A program made the translations under genes and the position numbers. A DNA stretch of 64,000 nucleotides from positions 301,124-365,123 of the forward strand of contig NZ_JAGIAW010000002.1 of the NCBI RefSeq assembly GCF_017744655.1, read 5' to 3'. Shown here piece by piece: positions 48,970 to 59,391 of the stretch. The DNA comes from Devosia sp. (GTDB lineage: Bacteria; Pseudomonadota; Alphaproteobacteria; Rhizobiales; Devosiaceae). Every line of letters begins with the position of its first letter. The first letter of the stretch is position 1. The notes under the pieces were generated by a model that saw only the letters and a list, made by a program, of their open reading frames with translations, was not told where the DNA came from and did not search any database.

Positions 48970-50130
48970 CTACCAGTTGGTTACAGATCCGTCGTTGCGC
49001 CGCAGATGCGGGGCTTCCCAGAAACTGAAATTTTGCTTGGCCAGGAGATCTTCATTGACCTCAACCCCAAGGCCCGGTGCGTCGCTTACGGGATAGACCG
49101 CGCCTTCGAGCTTGGGCTGAACGGGGAAGAAGTCGTCGTTGTCAAAACCAAGTCCGCGCTCGGGAGAGCGCGTCTCGAGCCAGGCGAAATTGGGCACTGC
49201 CGCTGCCATGTGGATCGTTGCGGCAGTGCAGATCGGCCCCAGGGGATTGTGCGGCATGAGGTCGACGTAATGGGCCTCGCTCCAGCCGGCGACCTTCATC
49301 GCTTCGGTCAGGCCGCCGACATTGCATACATCGAGGCGATTGAACTGATGGATGCCGCGCTCGATATAGGGCACGAACTGCCACTTGCTCGCGAATTCCT
49401 CGCCGATGGCGAAGGGAATATCGGTCATGGTGCGCAGGGATTCATAGGCCTCGGGCGTCTCGTCACGGATCGGTTCTTCGAGGAAATCGAGCACGCCCTT
49501 GTCGAGCTTGTTGCAGAAGCTTGCCGCCTCGGCCACCGAGAGGCGATGGTGATAATCGATGCCAAGCACGACCTCGTCACCCAGTTCCGCGCGGGCCCGG
49601 TTCAAGAGGCGCGCGGTGGTGGCGATGGATTGGCGCGGTTCGAAAATGTCGCGGCTGTCCTGACCGATGGGAAAGAAGCGGATGGCATCGAACCCCATGG
49701 CCATGAGTTCTTTGGCGCGCTCGATGGCGCCCTCGCCGGCGCTGTCGCCCGTGGAAGCAAAGGTCGGGATGACATTGCGCTGCTTGCCGCCAAGCAGCTG
49801 GTAGACGGGCACGCCGAGCGCCTTGCCCTTGATGTCATGGAGGGCAATATCGATGGCCGAGATTGCCGCCTGCAGGACGCGCCCGCCTTCGAAATACTGG
49901 CTGCGATACATTTCCTGCCAGATGCGGCCGATCTGCATGGCATCCTGACCGATCAGGAACTCGCGATAATGCTCGATTGCCCCGGCAACGGCTTTCTCGC
50001 GGCCCGTGAGGCCGCTTTCGCCCCAGCCGCTGATGCCTTGGTCGGTCTCGACCTTGACGAGGAACTGGTTCCGGATGCCGACGCGGGCAGGGTAGGGCTT
50101 GATCGCGGTGATCTTGAGATGGGAGGGCAT
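48970..50130 (-). CDS. Enolase superfamily dehydratase (galactonate-dehydratase-like), paralog 2
   Basis: ALHDIKGKALGVPVYQLLGGKQRN, GIDYHHRLSVAEA, DFLEEPIRDE, FAIGEEFASKW, LMPHNPLGPI. Confidence 0.9.
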   Translation of the reverse strand: MPSHLKITAIKPYPARVGIRNQFLVKVETDQGISGWGESGLTGREKAVAGAIEHYREFLIGQDAMQIGRIWQEMYRSQYFEGGRVLQAAISAIDIALHDIKGKALGVPVYQLLGGKQRNVIPTFASTGDSAGEGAIERAKELMAMGFDAIRFFPIGQDSRDIFEPRQSIATTARLLNRARAELGDEVVLGIDYHHRLSVAEAASFCNKLDKGVLDFLEEPIRDETPEAYESLRTMTDIPFAIGEEFASKWQFVPYIERGIHQFNRLDVCNVGGLTEAMKVAGWSEAHYVDLMPHNPLGPICTAATIHMAAAVPNFAWLETRSPERGLGFDNDDFFPVQPKLEGAVYPVSDAPGLGVEVNEDLLAKQNFSFWEAPHLRRNDGSVTNW

Positions 50131-50138
50131 GGTTAGTC

Positions 50139-51236
50139 TCAGTCGGCGCGCAGCGCCATTTCGGTCTGGCCGTCGAAGAGGTGAATGCGGTCCTGGTCGA
50201 ATTCGAGCCAGACCATTTCATCGGGCGCCACGACAACGCTCGGCGGCAGGCTGATATTGACGATGGCGCCGGAAAGGAAGGCCTGGACAAAGGTGATGTC
50301 GCCGGTTGGTTCGACCGTATAGACCTTGGCCGGCACGGAGCCTGCCACTTCGCTCTTGTGCAGTTTGATGGTGGAATGGCGTGCGCCGAGTACGACGTTT
50401 TTGGAGGTTGAGGTCGCGACCTTCCGGGCATTGTGATCCGAGAGTGGAAGTGTCCAGCCTTCGGCGCTGCCGAGCACGGTGCGGCCGTCGACGCTGCCCG
50501 CCTCCAGTGGCACGAGGCTCATGGCCGGGCTGCCGATGAAGCTGGCGACGAACATGTTTACGGGATTGGCGAAGACATTGGCCGGGGAGTCATATTGCTG
50601 GAGCAGCCCGCCGTTCATCACGGCCATCTTGTCGGCCATGGTGACTGCTTCGAGCTGGTCGTGCGTGACGTAGATGATCGTTGCCTTGAGATCCTGGTGG
50701 AAGCGCTTGATTTCGCTGCGCATCTGCACGCGCAGCTTGGCATCGAGGTTGGAGAGCGGCTCGTCCATCAGGAAGACGGCCGGGTCGCGCACCAATGCCC
50801 GGCCGAGCGCAACGCGCTGCTGCTGGCCGCCAGAGAGTTCGCGGGGCTTGCGTTCGAGGAGATGCGTGATGTCGAGCACCTTTGCCGCCTCGCGCACCTT
50901 GGCGTCGATCTCGGCCTTGGGGAGCTTGCGCATCTGCAGGGGGAAGGCGAGGTTCTGGAATACCGTCTTCTGCGGGTAGAGCGCATAGTTCTGGAACACC
51001 ATGGCGATGTCCCGGTCCTTGGGGTCGAGATCGTTGACCACGCGGTCGCCGATGACGATGTCGCCAGAGGTGATGGGGATGAGGCCGGCAACGAGGTTGA
51101 GCGTCGTCGTCTTGCCGCAGCCCGAGGGGCCGACCAGCGCGACGAATTCGCCGTCATTGACCGTCAGCGACACATCCTTCGCCGCATAGACGGGGCCATA
51201 GGTCTTGACGAGATCTTTGAGGACCACCTGGGCCAT
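50139..51236 (-). CDS. CUT1 sugar ABC transporter ATP-binding protein (UgpC/MsmK-like)
   Basis: GPSGCGKTTTLNLVAGL, LSGGQQQRVALGRALVRDPAVFLMDEPLSNLDAKLR, C-terminal TOBE domain. Confidence 0.95.
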   Translation of the reverse strand: MAQVVLKDLVKTYGPVYAAKDVSLTVNDGEFVALVGPSGCGKTTTLNLVAGLIPITSGDIVIGDRVVNDLDPKDRDIAMVFQNYALYPQKTVFQNLAFPLQMRKLPKAEIDAKVREAAKVLDITHLLERKPRELSGGQQQRVALGRALVRDPAVFLMDEPLSNLDAKLRVQMRSEIKRFHQDLKATIIYVTHDQLEAVTMADKMAVMNGGLLQQYDSPANVFANPVNMFVASFIGSPAMSLVPLEAGSVDGRTVLGSAEGWTLPLSDHNARKVATSTSKNVVLGARHSTIKLHKSEVAGSVPAKVYTVEPTGDITFVQAFLSGAIVNISLPPSVVVAPDEMVWLEFDQDRIHLFDGQTEMALRAD

Positions 51237-51248
51237 GGGACAATCCTT

Positions 51249-52130
51249 TTAGTGTTTGACGGCGCCTTCGGTGAGCGCGCGCACGAAGTATTTCTGGAGG
51301 ACGAGGAACAGCACGACGACCGGCACGCTCATCAGGAAGCTCGCCGCCATAAGGCCCGGAAAATCAGTGGTGTTTTCCGAGAAGAAACGCTGGATGCCGA
51401 CAGGCAGGGTCAGCTGTTCGTTCTTGGTGAGGAAGGTCGCGGCATAGATGTATTCATTCCAGGCGCCGATGAAGGAATAGATGGCGGTGGCGATGATGCC
51501 GGGGACCGAGAGCGGCGTGACGATCAGGAGGAAAGCCTGGAAACGCGTGGCGCCGTCGATGCGCGCCGCCTGTTCGAGCTGGATCGGGATATTGTCGTAA
51601 AACCCCTTGAGCAGCCAGATCGCGAGCGGCAGGCCGAAGGTGAGGTAAGTGAGGATGAGTGATCCATGGGTGTTCACCAGGCCCAGCCAGCGCATCAGGA
51701 TAAAGAGCGGCACGAGGAAGATAACGGCCGGGAACATGTTGCGCAGCAGGACAGAGAAGAACAGGAACTTGCGGCCCGGAAACCTGAAGCGCGAGAAGGC
51801 ATAGGCAGCGGGAACGGCGACCGCAACGGCGAGGATCGTCGTGACCACGGAGACGAAAAGGCTGTTCCAGAAGAAGCGCAGGAAGTCCTGCCCCACGCTG
51901 TTCTGCGGATCGAGCAGCTTCTGGTAGCTCGCCAGTGTCGGCTCGGCCGGCCACCACTGGGGCGGGAACTGGGTTGCCGCAAAGCCCGACTTGATCGAGG
52001 TGAGCAGCATCCAGGCCATGGGCAGGGCCGTATAAAGCACCATGATCAGGAGGAAGATGCGCCCGGCCCAGCGCCAGCCGTCGATGCGTTTGCGACTGCG
52101 GGGCGTGACGGTATCGGCAGTGACAGTCAT
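51249..52130 (-). CDS. Carbohydrate ABC transporter permease (MalG-like)
   Basis: LTYLTFGLPLAIWLLKGFYDNIPIQLEQAARIDGATRFQAFLLIVTPLSVPGI (EAA motif). Confidence 0.92.
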   Translation of the reverse strand: MTVTADTVTPRSRKRIDGWRWAGRIFLLIMVLYTALPMAWMLLTSIKSGFAATQFPPQWWPAEPTLASYQKLLDPQNSVGQDFLRFFWNSLFVSVVTTILAVAVAVPAAYAFSRFRFPGRKFLFFSVLLRNMFPAVIFLVPLFILMRWLGLVNTHGSLILTYLTFGLPLAIWLLKGFYDNIPIQLEQAARIDGATRFQAFLLIVTPLSVPGIIATAIYSFIGAWNEYIYAATFLTKNEQLTLPVGIQRFFSENTTDFPGLMAASFLMSVPVVVLFLVLQKYFVRALTEGAVKH

Positions 52131-53134
52131 GCCCCGTGCTCCTTGCTTTCATTGCCGCTGAGGGCACGCACATAGAAGTAGCCCAGCACCATCAGGATGA
52201 TGAACAGCAGCACCGAATAGGCCGCGGCCACGCCCCAGCGCTGCCGCCCGAAGGCAAGCTCGTAGATGTGGGTGATCCAGATGTGCGAGGCGTTGGACGG
52301 CCCACCTCCGGTCATGATCCAGGGGATGATGAAGGAGTTGAAATTCGCAACGGCGAGAAGAAGGATGGTGACGGTCGAAACCCCGCGCAGATGCGGGAAA
52401 GTGACGTGCCAGAACCGTTGCCAGGCCGAAGCACCATCGACCTTGGCGGCGCGCAGCAACTGATCGGGCACAGTCTGCAGCCCCGCCATCAGCATGATCA
52501 TGGCGAAGGGGAACTCGCGCCAGATATTGACGACGATCAGCGAGGGCAGGACGCTGTTGACATTGTCGATGAAATTGGGCTGGCGGTCGAGAAAGCCGAA
52601 CTGGACAAGGACGGCACCGAGCACGCCGAAATCGGAGTGGTAGATCCATTTCCAGATATAGGAGGCCGCGACCGCGCTGATGACCCAGGGAATGATCAGG
52701 ATGGCGCGCAGGATGGCGCGGCCAGCAAAGTCGCGATGGAGCGCCAGCGCGGCGCCAAACCCCAGCACAAAGGCGATCATCGTCGAGGCAATCGTCCAGA
52801 TGACCGTATTAAGGGTGACTTTCCAGAACACTTCGCTCGACAGGATGGCGCCGTAATTGTCGACGCCGACAAAGATTTTGTCGCGAAGCTGGAGGCCGGG
52901 CGGAGTTTTGAAGAAGGAAAGGTCGATCGTGTAGTAGATGGGGTAGGCGATGACGACAAGCATCACCACAATCGCGGGCAGGACATAAAGATAGTCGGCG
53001 CGGCTCGTCCACATCTGCCGCAGAACATTGGGCCGCCTGGTGAGATGCTCGGGAGCAGCGCTCAACTTGCCTGTCATCGTGGTCATCTGGCTCGTTCCTG
53101 TCAGAAGGGGAGGCCGGCGGAAGCCGCCGGCCAC
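52127..53134 (-). CDS. Carbohydrate ABC transporter permease (MalF-like)
   Basis: FPFAMIMLMAGLQTVPDQLLRAAKVDGASAWQRFWHVTFPHLRGV (EAA motif). Confidence 0.92.
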   Translation of the reverse strand: MAGGFRRPPLLTGTSQMTTMTGKLSAAPEHLTRRPNVLRQMWTSRADYLYVLPAIVVMLVVIAYPIYYTIDLSFFKTPPGLQLRDKIFVGVDNYGAILSSEVFWKVTLNTVIWTIASTMIAFVLGFGAALALHRDFAGRAILRAILIIPWVISAVAASYIWKWIYHSDFGVLGAVLVQFGFLDRQPNFIDNVNSVLPSLIVVNIWREFPFAMIMLMAGLQTVPDQLLRAAKVDGASAWQRFWHVTFPHLRGVSTVTILLLAVANFNSFIIPWIMTGGGPSNASHIWITHIYELAFGRQRWGVAAAYSVLLFIILMVLGYFYVRALSGNESKEHGA

Positions 53135-53151
53135 TTTTGCAGGGAGAGAGG

Positions 53152-54633
53152 CTAGAGGCCGCCGCCATCCGTGACGTCGCGGACCTTCTGAGCGGCGTCT
53201 GCGGCTGCTTCTTCCACGGTCATCGCGCCCGTCAGTGCATTTTGCAGCATGTCGGGAATGATGATGTTCATGATCTCGGGCGTTTCCGGCAGCGTCGGGA
53301 ACGGAATGCCGTAGGGAAGCATCGAGGTCGTGACGTCGAGAAACTTGATGCTATCGAGGCGCTGCTTCATCCATTCGGTCTTGAAGCCGTTGAGATTGCC
53401 CGGGTTAGAGCCGGCATAGGCCATTTTCAGGGACCATTCGGGGCTGGTCCAGAAGCAGACCATGGCCTTTGCAGCAGCCTCGTCCACTTCGCCGCCCTCG
53501 ACATATTCAGGGTTTAGAATGTGGATGTTGGAGCCGCCAAATACCACGGCGCGCTTGCCGTCCGGGCCGGTAGGGATCAGGCCATAGCGCATGTTGTCGA
53601 TGACAGTCTGCGCGGTCTCTTTGTCGGCGCCGGTGGCCTTGGCCTGAAGGTCGAGCATCACGTTATAATCGGACGGATGCGAGATCATCATGGCGACCTG
53701 ACCGGCGAGGAACAGCGGCTGGTTGTCGGCCTGCTGGTTGGTCAGCGCAGAGACCGGAACGGACTGGTCGCGGACATACATGTCATAGGATGCCTGCAGC
53801 GCCCTGATGCTTTCCGGACTGTCGAGGCGGATCTCGCCATAGTTCGGGTTTGCATCGGCTTCGTCGAAGACGCCACCACCATAGGCCCAGAGCTGAGGCA
53901 TGAAGCGGTAAGGCGTATTGCCGGCATTCTTGCGGGCAACGAGACCATAGCCGGCAATGCCTAGCTCATCGTGAATCTTCTTGGAATATTCGACGACTTC
54001 GTCCCAGGTTGCGGGGGGCGTTTCTGGATCAAGGCCGGCCTTCTCAAAGATGTCGGCATTCCAGATAAAGGCCATGGTCTCGTTGTTCGTCGGAATACCG
54101 TAGGCCTTGCCTTCCCACATCACCGATTTCATGGCGCCCGGCCAGAAATCCTCGGTCTTCCAGCCAACGTCTTCGGGCTTGAGCTCCTGGAGATAGCCCT
54201 TTGAGGCGAACTCGACGCCACCCAAAATCTGGAGGCGCACGACCATCGGACCCGCATTGCCCAGCAGGGCCGTTCGGAACTTGTCCAGAAGGTCGTTATA
54301 GGTCAGGGCCTGCTCCTGCAGGTCGATATTGGGATAGGTTTCGCGGAAGGCGGCGAAGAAGTCCTTGTAGTACTGACGCAGCAGGTCAGGATCGCCTTCG
54401 AAGACGCCCTGATACCAGAAGGTCAGCTTGCCTTTGTAGTCGAGTGGCGTGACTGCGCCGCACTGTTCGGCAGTGTTGTAGGTCTCGGTGCCAGCGATTG
54501 ATCGTACATATTCGGGCGACCATTTGCTGAGATCGACGCTCTGGCCGAATACGGACGTGCTCATCATCGAAACGGCGAGTGCAGAGACGCATGCGCCACG
54601 CGCCAGCGCGCGGCCCAATGGGTAATTGCTCAT
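53152..54633 (-). CDS. Extracellular sugar-binding protein of the CUT1 ABC transporter
   Basis: Signal peptide; WEGKAYGIPTNNETMAFIWNADIFEKAGLDPETPPATWDEVVEYSKKI. Confidence 0.92.
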   Translation of the reverse strand: MSNYPLGRALARGACVSALAVSMMSTSVFGQSVDLSKWSPEYVRSIAGTETYNTAEQCGAVTPLDYKGKLTFWYQGVFEGDPDLLRQYYKDFFAAFRETYPNIDLQEQALTYNDLLDKFRTALLGNAGPMVVRLQILGGVEFASKGYLQELKPEDVGWKTEDFWPGAMKSVMWEGKAYGIPTNNETMAFIWNADIFEKAGLDPETPPATWDEVVEYSKKIHDELGIAGYGLVARKNAGNTPYRFMPQLWAYGGGVFDEADANPNYGEIRLDSPESIRALQASYDMYVRDQSVPVSALTNQQADNQPLFLAGQVAMMISHPSDYNVMLDLQAKATGADKETAQTVIDNMRYGLIPTGPDGKRAVVFGGSNIHILNPEYVEGGEVDEAAAKAMVCFWTSPEWSLKMAYAGSNPGNLNGFKTEWMKQRLDSIKFLDVTTSMLPYGIPFPTLPETPEIMNIIIPDMLQNALTGAMTVEEAAADAAQKVRDVTDGGGL

Positions 54634-54710
54634 CTAGTCCTCCTCTGTCCCTGCAAGCGCCCCTCGCGCCTCAGGTCCTCTTGCGGCGGCCTACACCGGG
54701 CTTGGGCCTC

Positions 54711-54787
54711 TTATGTACGTATCGCCGTAAAATGAACGTTGCAGAATAGATATTGCGTGTCAACTGGATCAGATTGTACATTATTGG
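54711..54787. promoter_or_regulatory. Candidate GntR operators in the divergent intergenic region
   Basis: ttatgtacgtatc at about 54711 and gattgtacattattgg at about 54772, both built around GTAC, between the divergent ABC operon and gntR. Confidence 0.4.
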
Positions 54788-54887
54788 ACACAGATGGTGC
54801 GCCAATGCGGCGCAATGTCTCGGTACTTGCAGCACGAAGTTGGCTAAACGCATGCGTCGGAACACCACGAAAGCTGACGAGACAGAG

Positions 54888-55589
54888 ATGAGCGACTTCA
54901 AAGCAAAGCCCCCGGTCGGAATTGAACCGACGGGTGCCTCCAAACAGGGGGATTCGCTCTACCAGCTGATCCGCGATGACATCATTTCGGGCCGGCTGCA
55001 GCCCAATGAGCGGCTGGTCGTTGCCGATCTCGCCCTGCGCCACGACACCTCGACCAATCCGGTCCGCGAGGCCCTGCAACTGTTGCGCGGAGAAGGCTTT
55101 GTGGTGATCTCGCCCAATCGCGGCGCGCGCGTGCGGCCCATCGACCAGAATTTCGTGCGCGACATCTATGAAATCGGCGTGTTGATCGAGCCGGCCCTGA
55201 CGCGCTGGTTCGTGGGCATGGCAACGCCCGAGGATATCGCTCAACTCGAAAAGGTGCAGGCCGAGATCGAGGAGAACAACTTCGCCGATCCCCTGCGCCA
55301 CAGCGAACTCGACACGCGTTTCCACACCATCATGTACGAACGGCACTACAATCAGCACGCCGCCGAACTCTGGTGGAAGCATCGCGAAGTGCTTCGCGCC
55401 GTCAGCCGCCGCTACAATTTTACGCTGGCGCGTCGTGCGCAGGTGCTGCGCGAGCACCGTCAGCTGATCCAGTTCATCAAGGATGGCGAGGCGGAAAAAG
55501 CCGCCGCGCTGGTCGCCCAGCATGTGGAGGGCTCGGGGCGCCACGTTCTTGAACAAATGCGCGCCGCGGAGGCTGCTCGCGCCGGATAG
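54888..55589 (+). CDS. GntR family (FadR/FCD) transcriptional regulator
   Basis: LYQLIRDDIISGRLQPNERLVVADLALRHDTSTNPVREALQLLRGEGFVVISPNRGARVR, FCD effector domain. Confidence 0.92.
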   Translation: MSDFKAKPPVGIEPTGASKQGDSLYQLIRDDIISGRLQPNERLVVADLALRHDTSTNPVREALQLLRGEGFVVISPNRGARVRPIDQNFVRDIYEIGVLIEPALTRWFVGMATPEDIAQLEKVQAEIEENNFADPLRHSELDTRFHTIMYERHYNQHAAELWWKHREVLRAVSRRYNFTLARRAQVLREHRQLIQFIKDGEAEKAAALVAQHVEGSGRHVLEQMRAAEAARAG

Positions 55590-55623
55590 CAATATGGCCG
55601 GCTGACGGCCGAGGGAGAGGATT

Positions 55624-56793
55624 ATGAAGATCACGGGCGTAAAGCCGTGGCTGATCAAGACAGCCGCGTCCTATTGGGGCGAATTCCTGTTTGTCGAAGT
55701 GACGACGGATGCCGGTATTTCTGGCTGGGGGGAGATCACCACCACGACCTATGTTGCCAACCGTGCCCTCTGCGTCATGCTGAGTCAGATCAGTAAAATC
55801 GTCGAAGGCGATGATCCCTCCCAGATCGAGCGAATTTGGCACAAGATCTTCCGCAACTTCACCTATATGGGCAGCCGCGGCGCCGCTGTCGAATGCGTCA
55901 GCGCCATCGACATTGCCCTTTGGGATATCCGCGGCAAGGTGCTTGGCCTGCCGATCTACGAGCTGCTCGGCGGGCCGGTGCGCGACGAAATCCTGCTCTA
56001 TACCCATCCCGACCAGCGCAAGTTCACGAGCAAGGAAGGCGTGGTGCAGGAAATCCGTGACATCATCGCTTCGGGGCACACCGCGCTGAAATTCGATCCC
56101 TACGCGCAGCAGGGGCAGAAGAACGCGCATGGCATCGCACGCGAACAGTCAGAGGGCTATCTCGATGGCTCGATGAGCCGCAAAGACGAACGCGAAGCGG
56201 CCGAACTGACGGCCCTGATCCGCGAGACTGCTGGCCCCGACATCGAAATCCTGATCGACGCGCATGGCCGGTTCGACGTGCCCACGGCCATCCGGCTCTG
56301 CCGTTCCCTCGAAGAAGCCGGCGACATCGACTGGTTCGAGGAGCCGGTGCCCCCGGAAAGCATCAATGCCCTCAAGCAGGTGCGTGAAAAGGTGAATGCG
56401 CCGATCTCCTGGGGTGAGCGCGGCCATACCAAGTGGGATTTCGTCTCCATCCTCGAAAACAAGCTCGCCGACTACATTATGCCCGACGTGACCTGGACGG
56501 GAGGCATCACCGAACTGAAGAAAATCTCGGCGCTTTGCGAAGCCTATTACATCCCGGTTTCGCCCCACGACGCGGCTGGCCCCATCAATGTGGTGGCAGG
56601 CGCACAGGTGATGATGACGGTGCCCAATTTCTACCGGCTCGAAACCTCCGAGTGGAACCTGAGTAAATACGACCACCTGATCAATAAGCCGCTCGACAAT
56701 TCCAATGGCTCTCTCAAGCTCAACAAGGCGCCGGGCCTCGGTATCGAGATGAACCGGGACTATCTCGCCGACAATCTCGTGCAATTCGACTGA
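55624..56793 (+). CDS. Enolase superfamily dehydratase, paralog 3
   Basis: [80 protein letters not shown]. Confidence 0.9.
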   Translation: MKITGVKPWLIKTAASYWGEFLFVEVTTDAGISGWGEITTTTYVANRALCVMLSQISKIVEGDDPSQIERIWHKIFRNFTYMGSRGAAVECVSAIDIALWDIRGKVLGLPIYELLGGPVRDEILLYTHPDQRKFTSKEGVVQEIRDIIASGHTALKFDPYAQQGQKNAHGIAREQSEGYLDGSMSRKDEREAAELTALIRETAGPDIEILIDAHGRFDVPTAIRLCRSLEEAGDIDWFEEPVPPESINALKQVREKVNAPISWGERGHTKWDFVSILENKLADYIMPDVTWTGGITELKKISALCEAYYIPVSPHDAAGPINVVAGAQVMMTVPNFYRLETSEWNLSKYDHLINKPLDNSNGSLKLNKAPGLGIEMNRDYLADNLVQFD

Positions 56794-56818
56794 TCTGGGA
56801 CACAAGAGGGGAGGTCTC

Positions 56819-58177
56819 ATGACCATGTCTACCCATGCCGAAATGATCGAAAATAACGTTCGGACATTCTCGAGCCCGAGCGAATTGCGCATCACCGATC
56901 TCAGGGTGGCCGAGATCGTCGGCGCGCCATTCACCTCGGCGCTACTCAAGATTTCCACCAATCAGGGTATCATCGGTTTCGGTGAAGTGCGCGATGGCGC
57001 CAGCGCCACTTATGCCCTGATGCTGAAAAGCAGGCTGCTGGGCGAAAACCCGCTCGACATCGACCGGCTGTTCCGGCGCATCAAGCAGTTCGGGGGGCAT
57101 GGGCGGCAGGGCGGTGGCGTCTCGGCCATCGAGATTGCCCTCTGGGACATTGCCGGCAAGGCCTATGGTGTGCCGATCTACCAGATGTTGGGAGGCAAAT
57201 TCCGCGACAAGGTGCGCTGCTATTGCGATACCGACGCTGAAAAACCCAGCGGCACCGAGACCGGCAAGCGCCTCAAGGCGCGCATGGATATGGGGTTCAC
57301 CTTCCTCAAGATGGATCTGGGGCTGATGCAGATCGCCGATATTCCGGGGGCCGTGGTTTCGCCCGCTGGCTCGCTTGAGGCCTATCGTGTCCATCCCGAT
57401 CGCGGGCCGGTGACTTCGATGGAGGAGCGACGCGCGCGTAACGCCGTCTACGACACGCACAATGTGCGCCACCCTTTCAGTGGTCTGCATTTCACCGACA
57501 AAGGTATCGATCTGCTCGAGCAGTATATCCACGAAGTCCGGGAGGTGATCGGCTACGAAATTCCGCTCGCCATCGACCATGTCGGCCATATTTCGCTACA
57601 GAACGGCATTCGTCTGGCACGACGGATCGAAAAATACGTGCCGGCCTGGCTCGAAGACGTCATTCCCTGGCAATATACCGAGCAATACCGACAGTTGCAG
57701 GAAGCGACGACTGTTCCCATCTGCACGGGCGAGGATATCTACCTCAAGGAGGGCTTTGCGCCGCTGCTTGGGGCCGGCATTTCGGTGATCCATCCGGACC
57801 TGCTGACTTCGGGCGGCATTCTAGAAACCAAGAAGATCGGCGATATGGCGCAGGATCACGGCGTGGCCATGGCCATCCATATGGCCGAAAGCCCGATCGC
57901 AGCCATGGCGGCGGCGCATGTGGCGGTTGCCACCGAGAACTTCATGGCCCTCGAATATCACAGCGTCGAGGTCGACTGGTGGGATGATATCGTCACCGGC
58001 CTTCCAAGGCCCTTGGTCAAGGATGGCTTCATTACCGTGCCCGACAAGCCGGGTCTGGGCATAGACGACGTTGTCGACGAAGTCCTGCGCCAGCACATGC
58101 AGCCGGGCGTGAGTGACATCTGGCGGTCCACGGATCACTGGGATCACGAATATTCCTGGGATCGGACTTGGAGTTGA
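56819..58177 (+). CDS. Enolase superfamily dehydratase, paralog 4
   Basis: [96 protein letters not shown]. Confidence 0.9.
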   Translation: MTMSTHAEMIENNVRTFSSPSELRITDLRVAEIVGAPFTSALLKISTNQGIIGFGEVRDGASATYALMLKSRLLGENPLDIDRLFRRIKQFGGHGRQGGGVSAIEIALWDIAGKAYGVPIYQMLGGKFRDKVRCYCDTDAEKPSGTETGKRLKARMDMGFTFLKMDLGLMQIADIPGAVVSPAGSLEAYRVHPDRGPVTSMEERRARNAVYDTHNVRHPFSGLHFTDKGIDLLEQYIHEVREVIGYEIPLAIDHVGHISLQNGIRLARRIEKYVPAWLEDVIPWQYTEQYRQLQEATTVPICTGEDIYLKEGFAPLLGAGISVIHPDLLTSGGILETKKIGDMAQDHGVAMAIHMAESPIAAMAAAHVAVATENFMALEYHSVEVDWWDDIVTGLPRPLVKDGFITVPDKPGLGIDDVVDEVLRQHMQPGVSDIWRSTDHWDHEYSWDRTWS

Positions 58178-58181
58178 GAGC

Positions 58182-59381
58182 ATGAAAATCACGGACTTGC
58201 GCTGCGCCGTTATCGGGCGTCATCCGATCGTTCGCATTGTCACCGACGAGGGCATCTATGGGCTTGGGGAGGTGGAATATACCAAGCCGTACCTCAAACC
58301 CTGGGTGCTGCATTTTCGCGAGGCGCTGATCGGGGAGGACCCGACCGATGTCGAGCGTTGTATGCTGAAAATTCGGCAACGCGGGTCGTTCAAGCCCTAT
58401 GGGGCGGCGGTCAGTGCCATTGAGCATGCGCTCTGGGACATTGCCGGCAAGGCGGCCAATGTGCCGGTCTACAAGCTCCTCGGCGGCAAGGTGCGCGATA
58501 AAGTTCGCGTCTACAATGGCTCGATCCGCCAGAAGCGGACCGGCGACCGGCCGGAGGATTATGCCGCCGACGTCAAATGGATGATGGAGCGGCCCGAAAA
58601 GTTCTTCATGGTGAAGCAGGGGATCAGCTTCCACTCCAACATGAAGGATTCCATCGACGATTTTCACTATGGCGTGCGGCAGAACAAGGCCGGCTATCAC
58701 GGCGCCATGGACCAAGGGCAGATCTCCGAGCGTGGGTTCAACCATATGCTCGACTGCGTCGCGGCGATGAAGGAAGTGCTGGGAGACAAGGTTTCCCTGG
58801 CGCTCGATTGCGGGCCGGGCTGGTTTCTCAATGACGCCATCCGCTTCGCGCAAGCGACGGAAAAATACAATCTGATGTGGCTCGAGGACATGCTGACCGG
58901 TGACTATGTACCCTGGGTCAATCCGCAGGCCTATCGCGAGTTGACGGTATCGACCTCGACGCCGATCCATACCGGCGAACAGATCTATTTGCGGCACAAT
59001 TTCAAGGAGCTGATCGAGACACAGGCAGTGCGCGTCGTGGGGCCGGACCCGGCCGACATCGGGGGCATTGCCGAACTCAAATGGGTGGCCGAGCACGCCT
59101 ATATGCATTCGATCATGATGGCGCCGCATGGCACTGCCAACGGGCTGCTTGGGCTTGGCGCGCTGATCAACGTCTGCGCCACCTTGCCGGCCAATTACAT
59201 TGCGTTCGAATATCCCAGTGCGTCCGACCCCTGGTGGGAGGACATTGTCATCGGCCTGCCAAAGCAGATTGTAAAAGAGAGTCACGTTGACCTGCTGGAG
59301 GCGCCGGGGCTGGGGCTCGACATCGATCCCGAAGGCGCGAAAAAGTATCTGGCGGAAGAGGACGCTGGCTTCTTCGACTGA
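58182..59381 (+). CDS. Enolase superfamily dehydratase, paralog 5
   Basis: [102 protein letters not shown]. Confidence 0.9.
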   Translation: MKITDLRCAVIGRHPIVRIVTDEGIYGLGEVEYTKPYLKPWVLHFREALIGEDPTDVERCMLKIRQRGSFKPYGAAVSAIEHALWDIAGKAANVPVYKLLGGKVRDKVRVYNGSIRQKRTGDRPEDYAADVKWMMERPEKFFMVKQGISFHSNMKDSIDDFHYGVRQNKAGYHGAMDQGQISERGFNHMLDCVAAMKEVLGDKVSLALDCGPGWFLNDAIRFAQATEKYNLMWLEDMLTGDYVPWVNPQAYRELTVSTSTPIHTGEQIYLRHNFKELIETQAVRVVGPDPADIGGIAELKWVAEHAYMHSIMMAPHGTANGLLGLGALINVCATLPANYIAFEYPSASDPWWEDIVIGLPKQIVKESHVDLLEAPGLGLDIDPEGAKKYLAEEDAGFFD

Positions 59382-59391
59382 GGGGAAAACA

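Noticed and set aside
50433-51662. 409-aa plus-strand ORF across the ABC ATPase/permease genes
   Set aside because: Shadow ORF rich in H/R/D/E; true coding is on the minus strand with Walker/EAA motifs.
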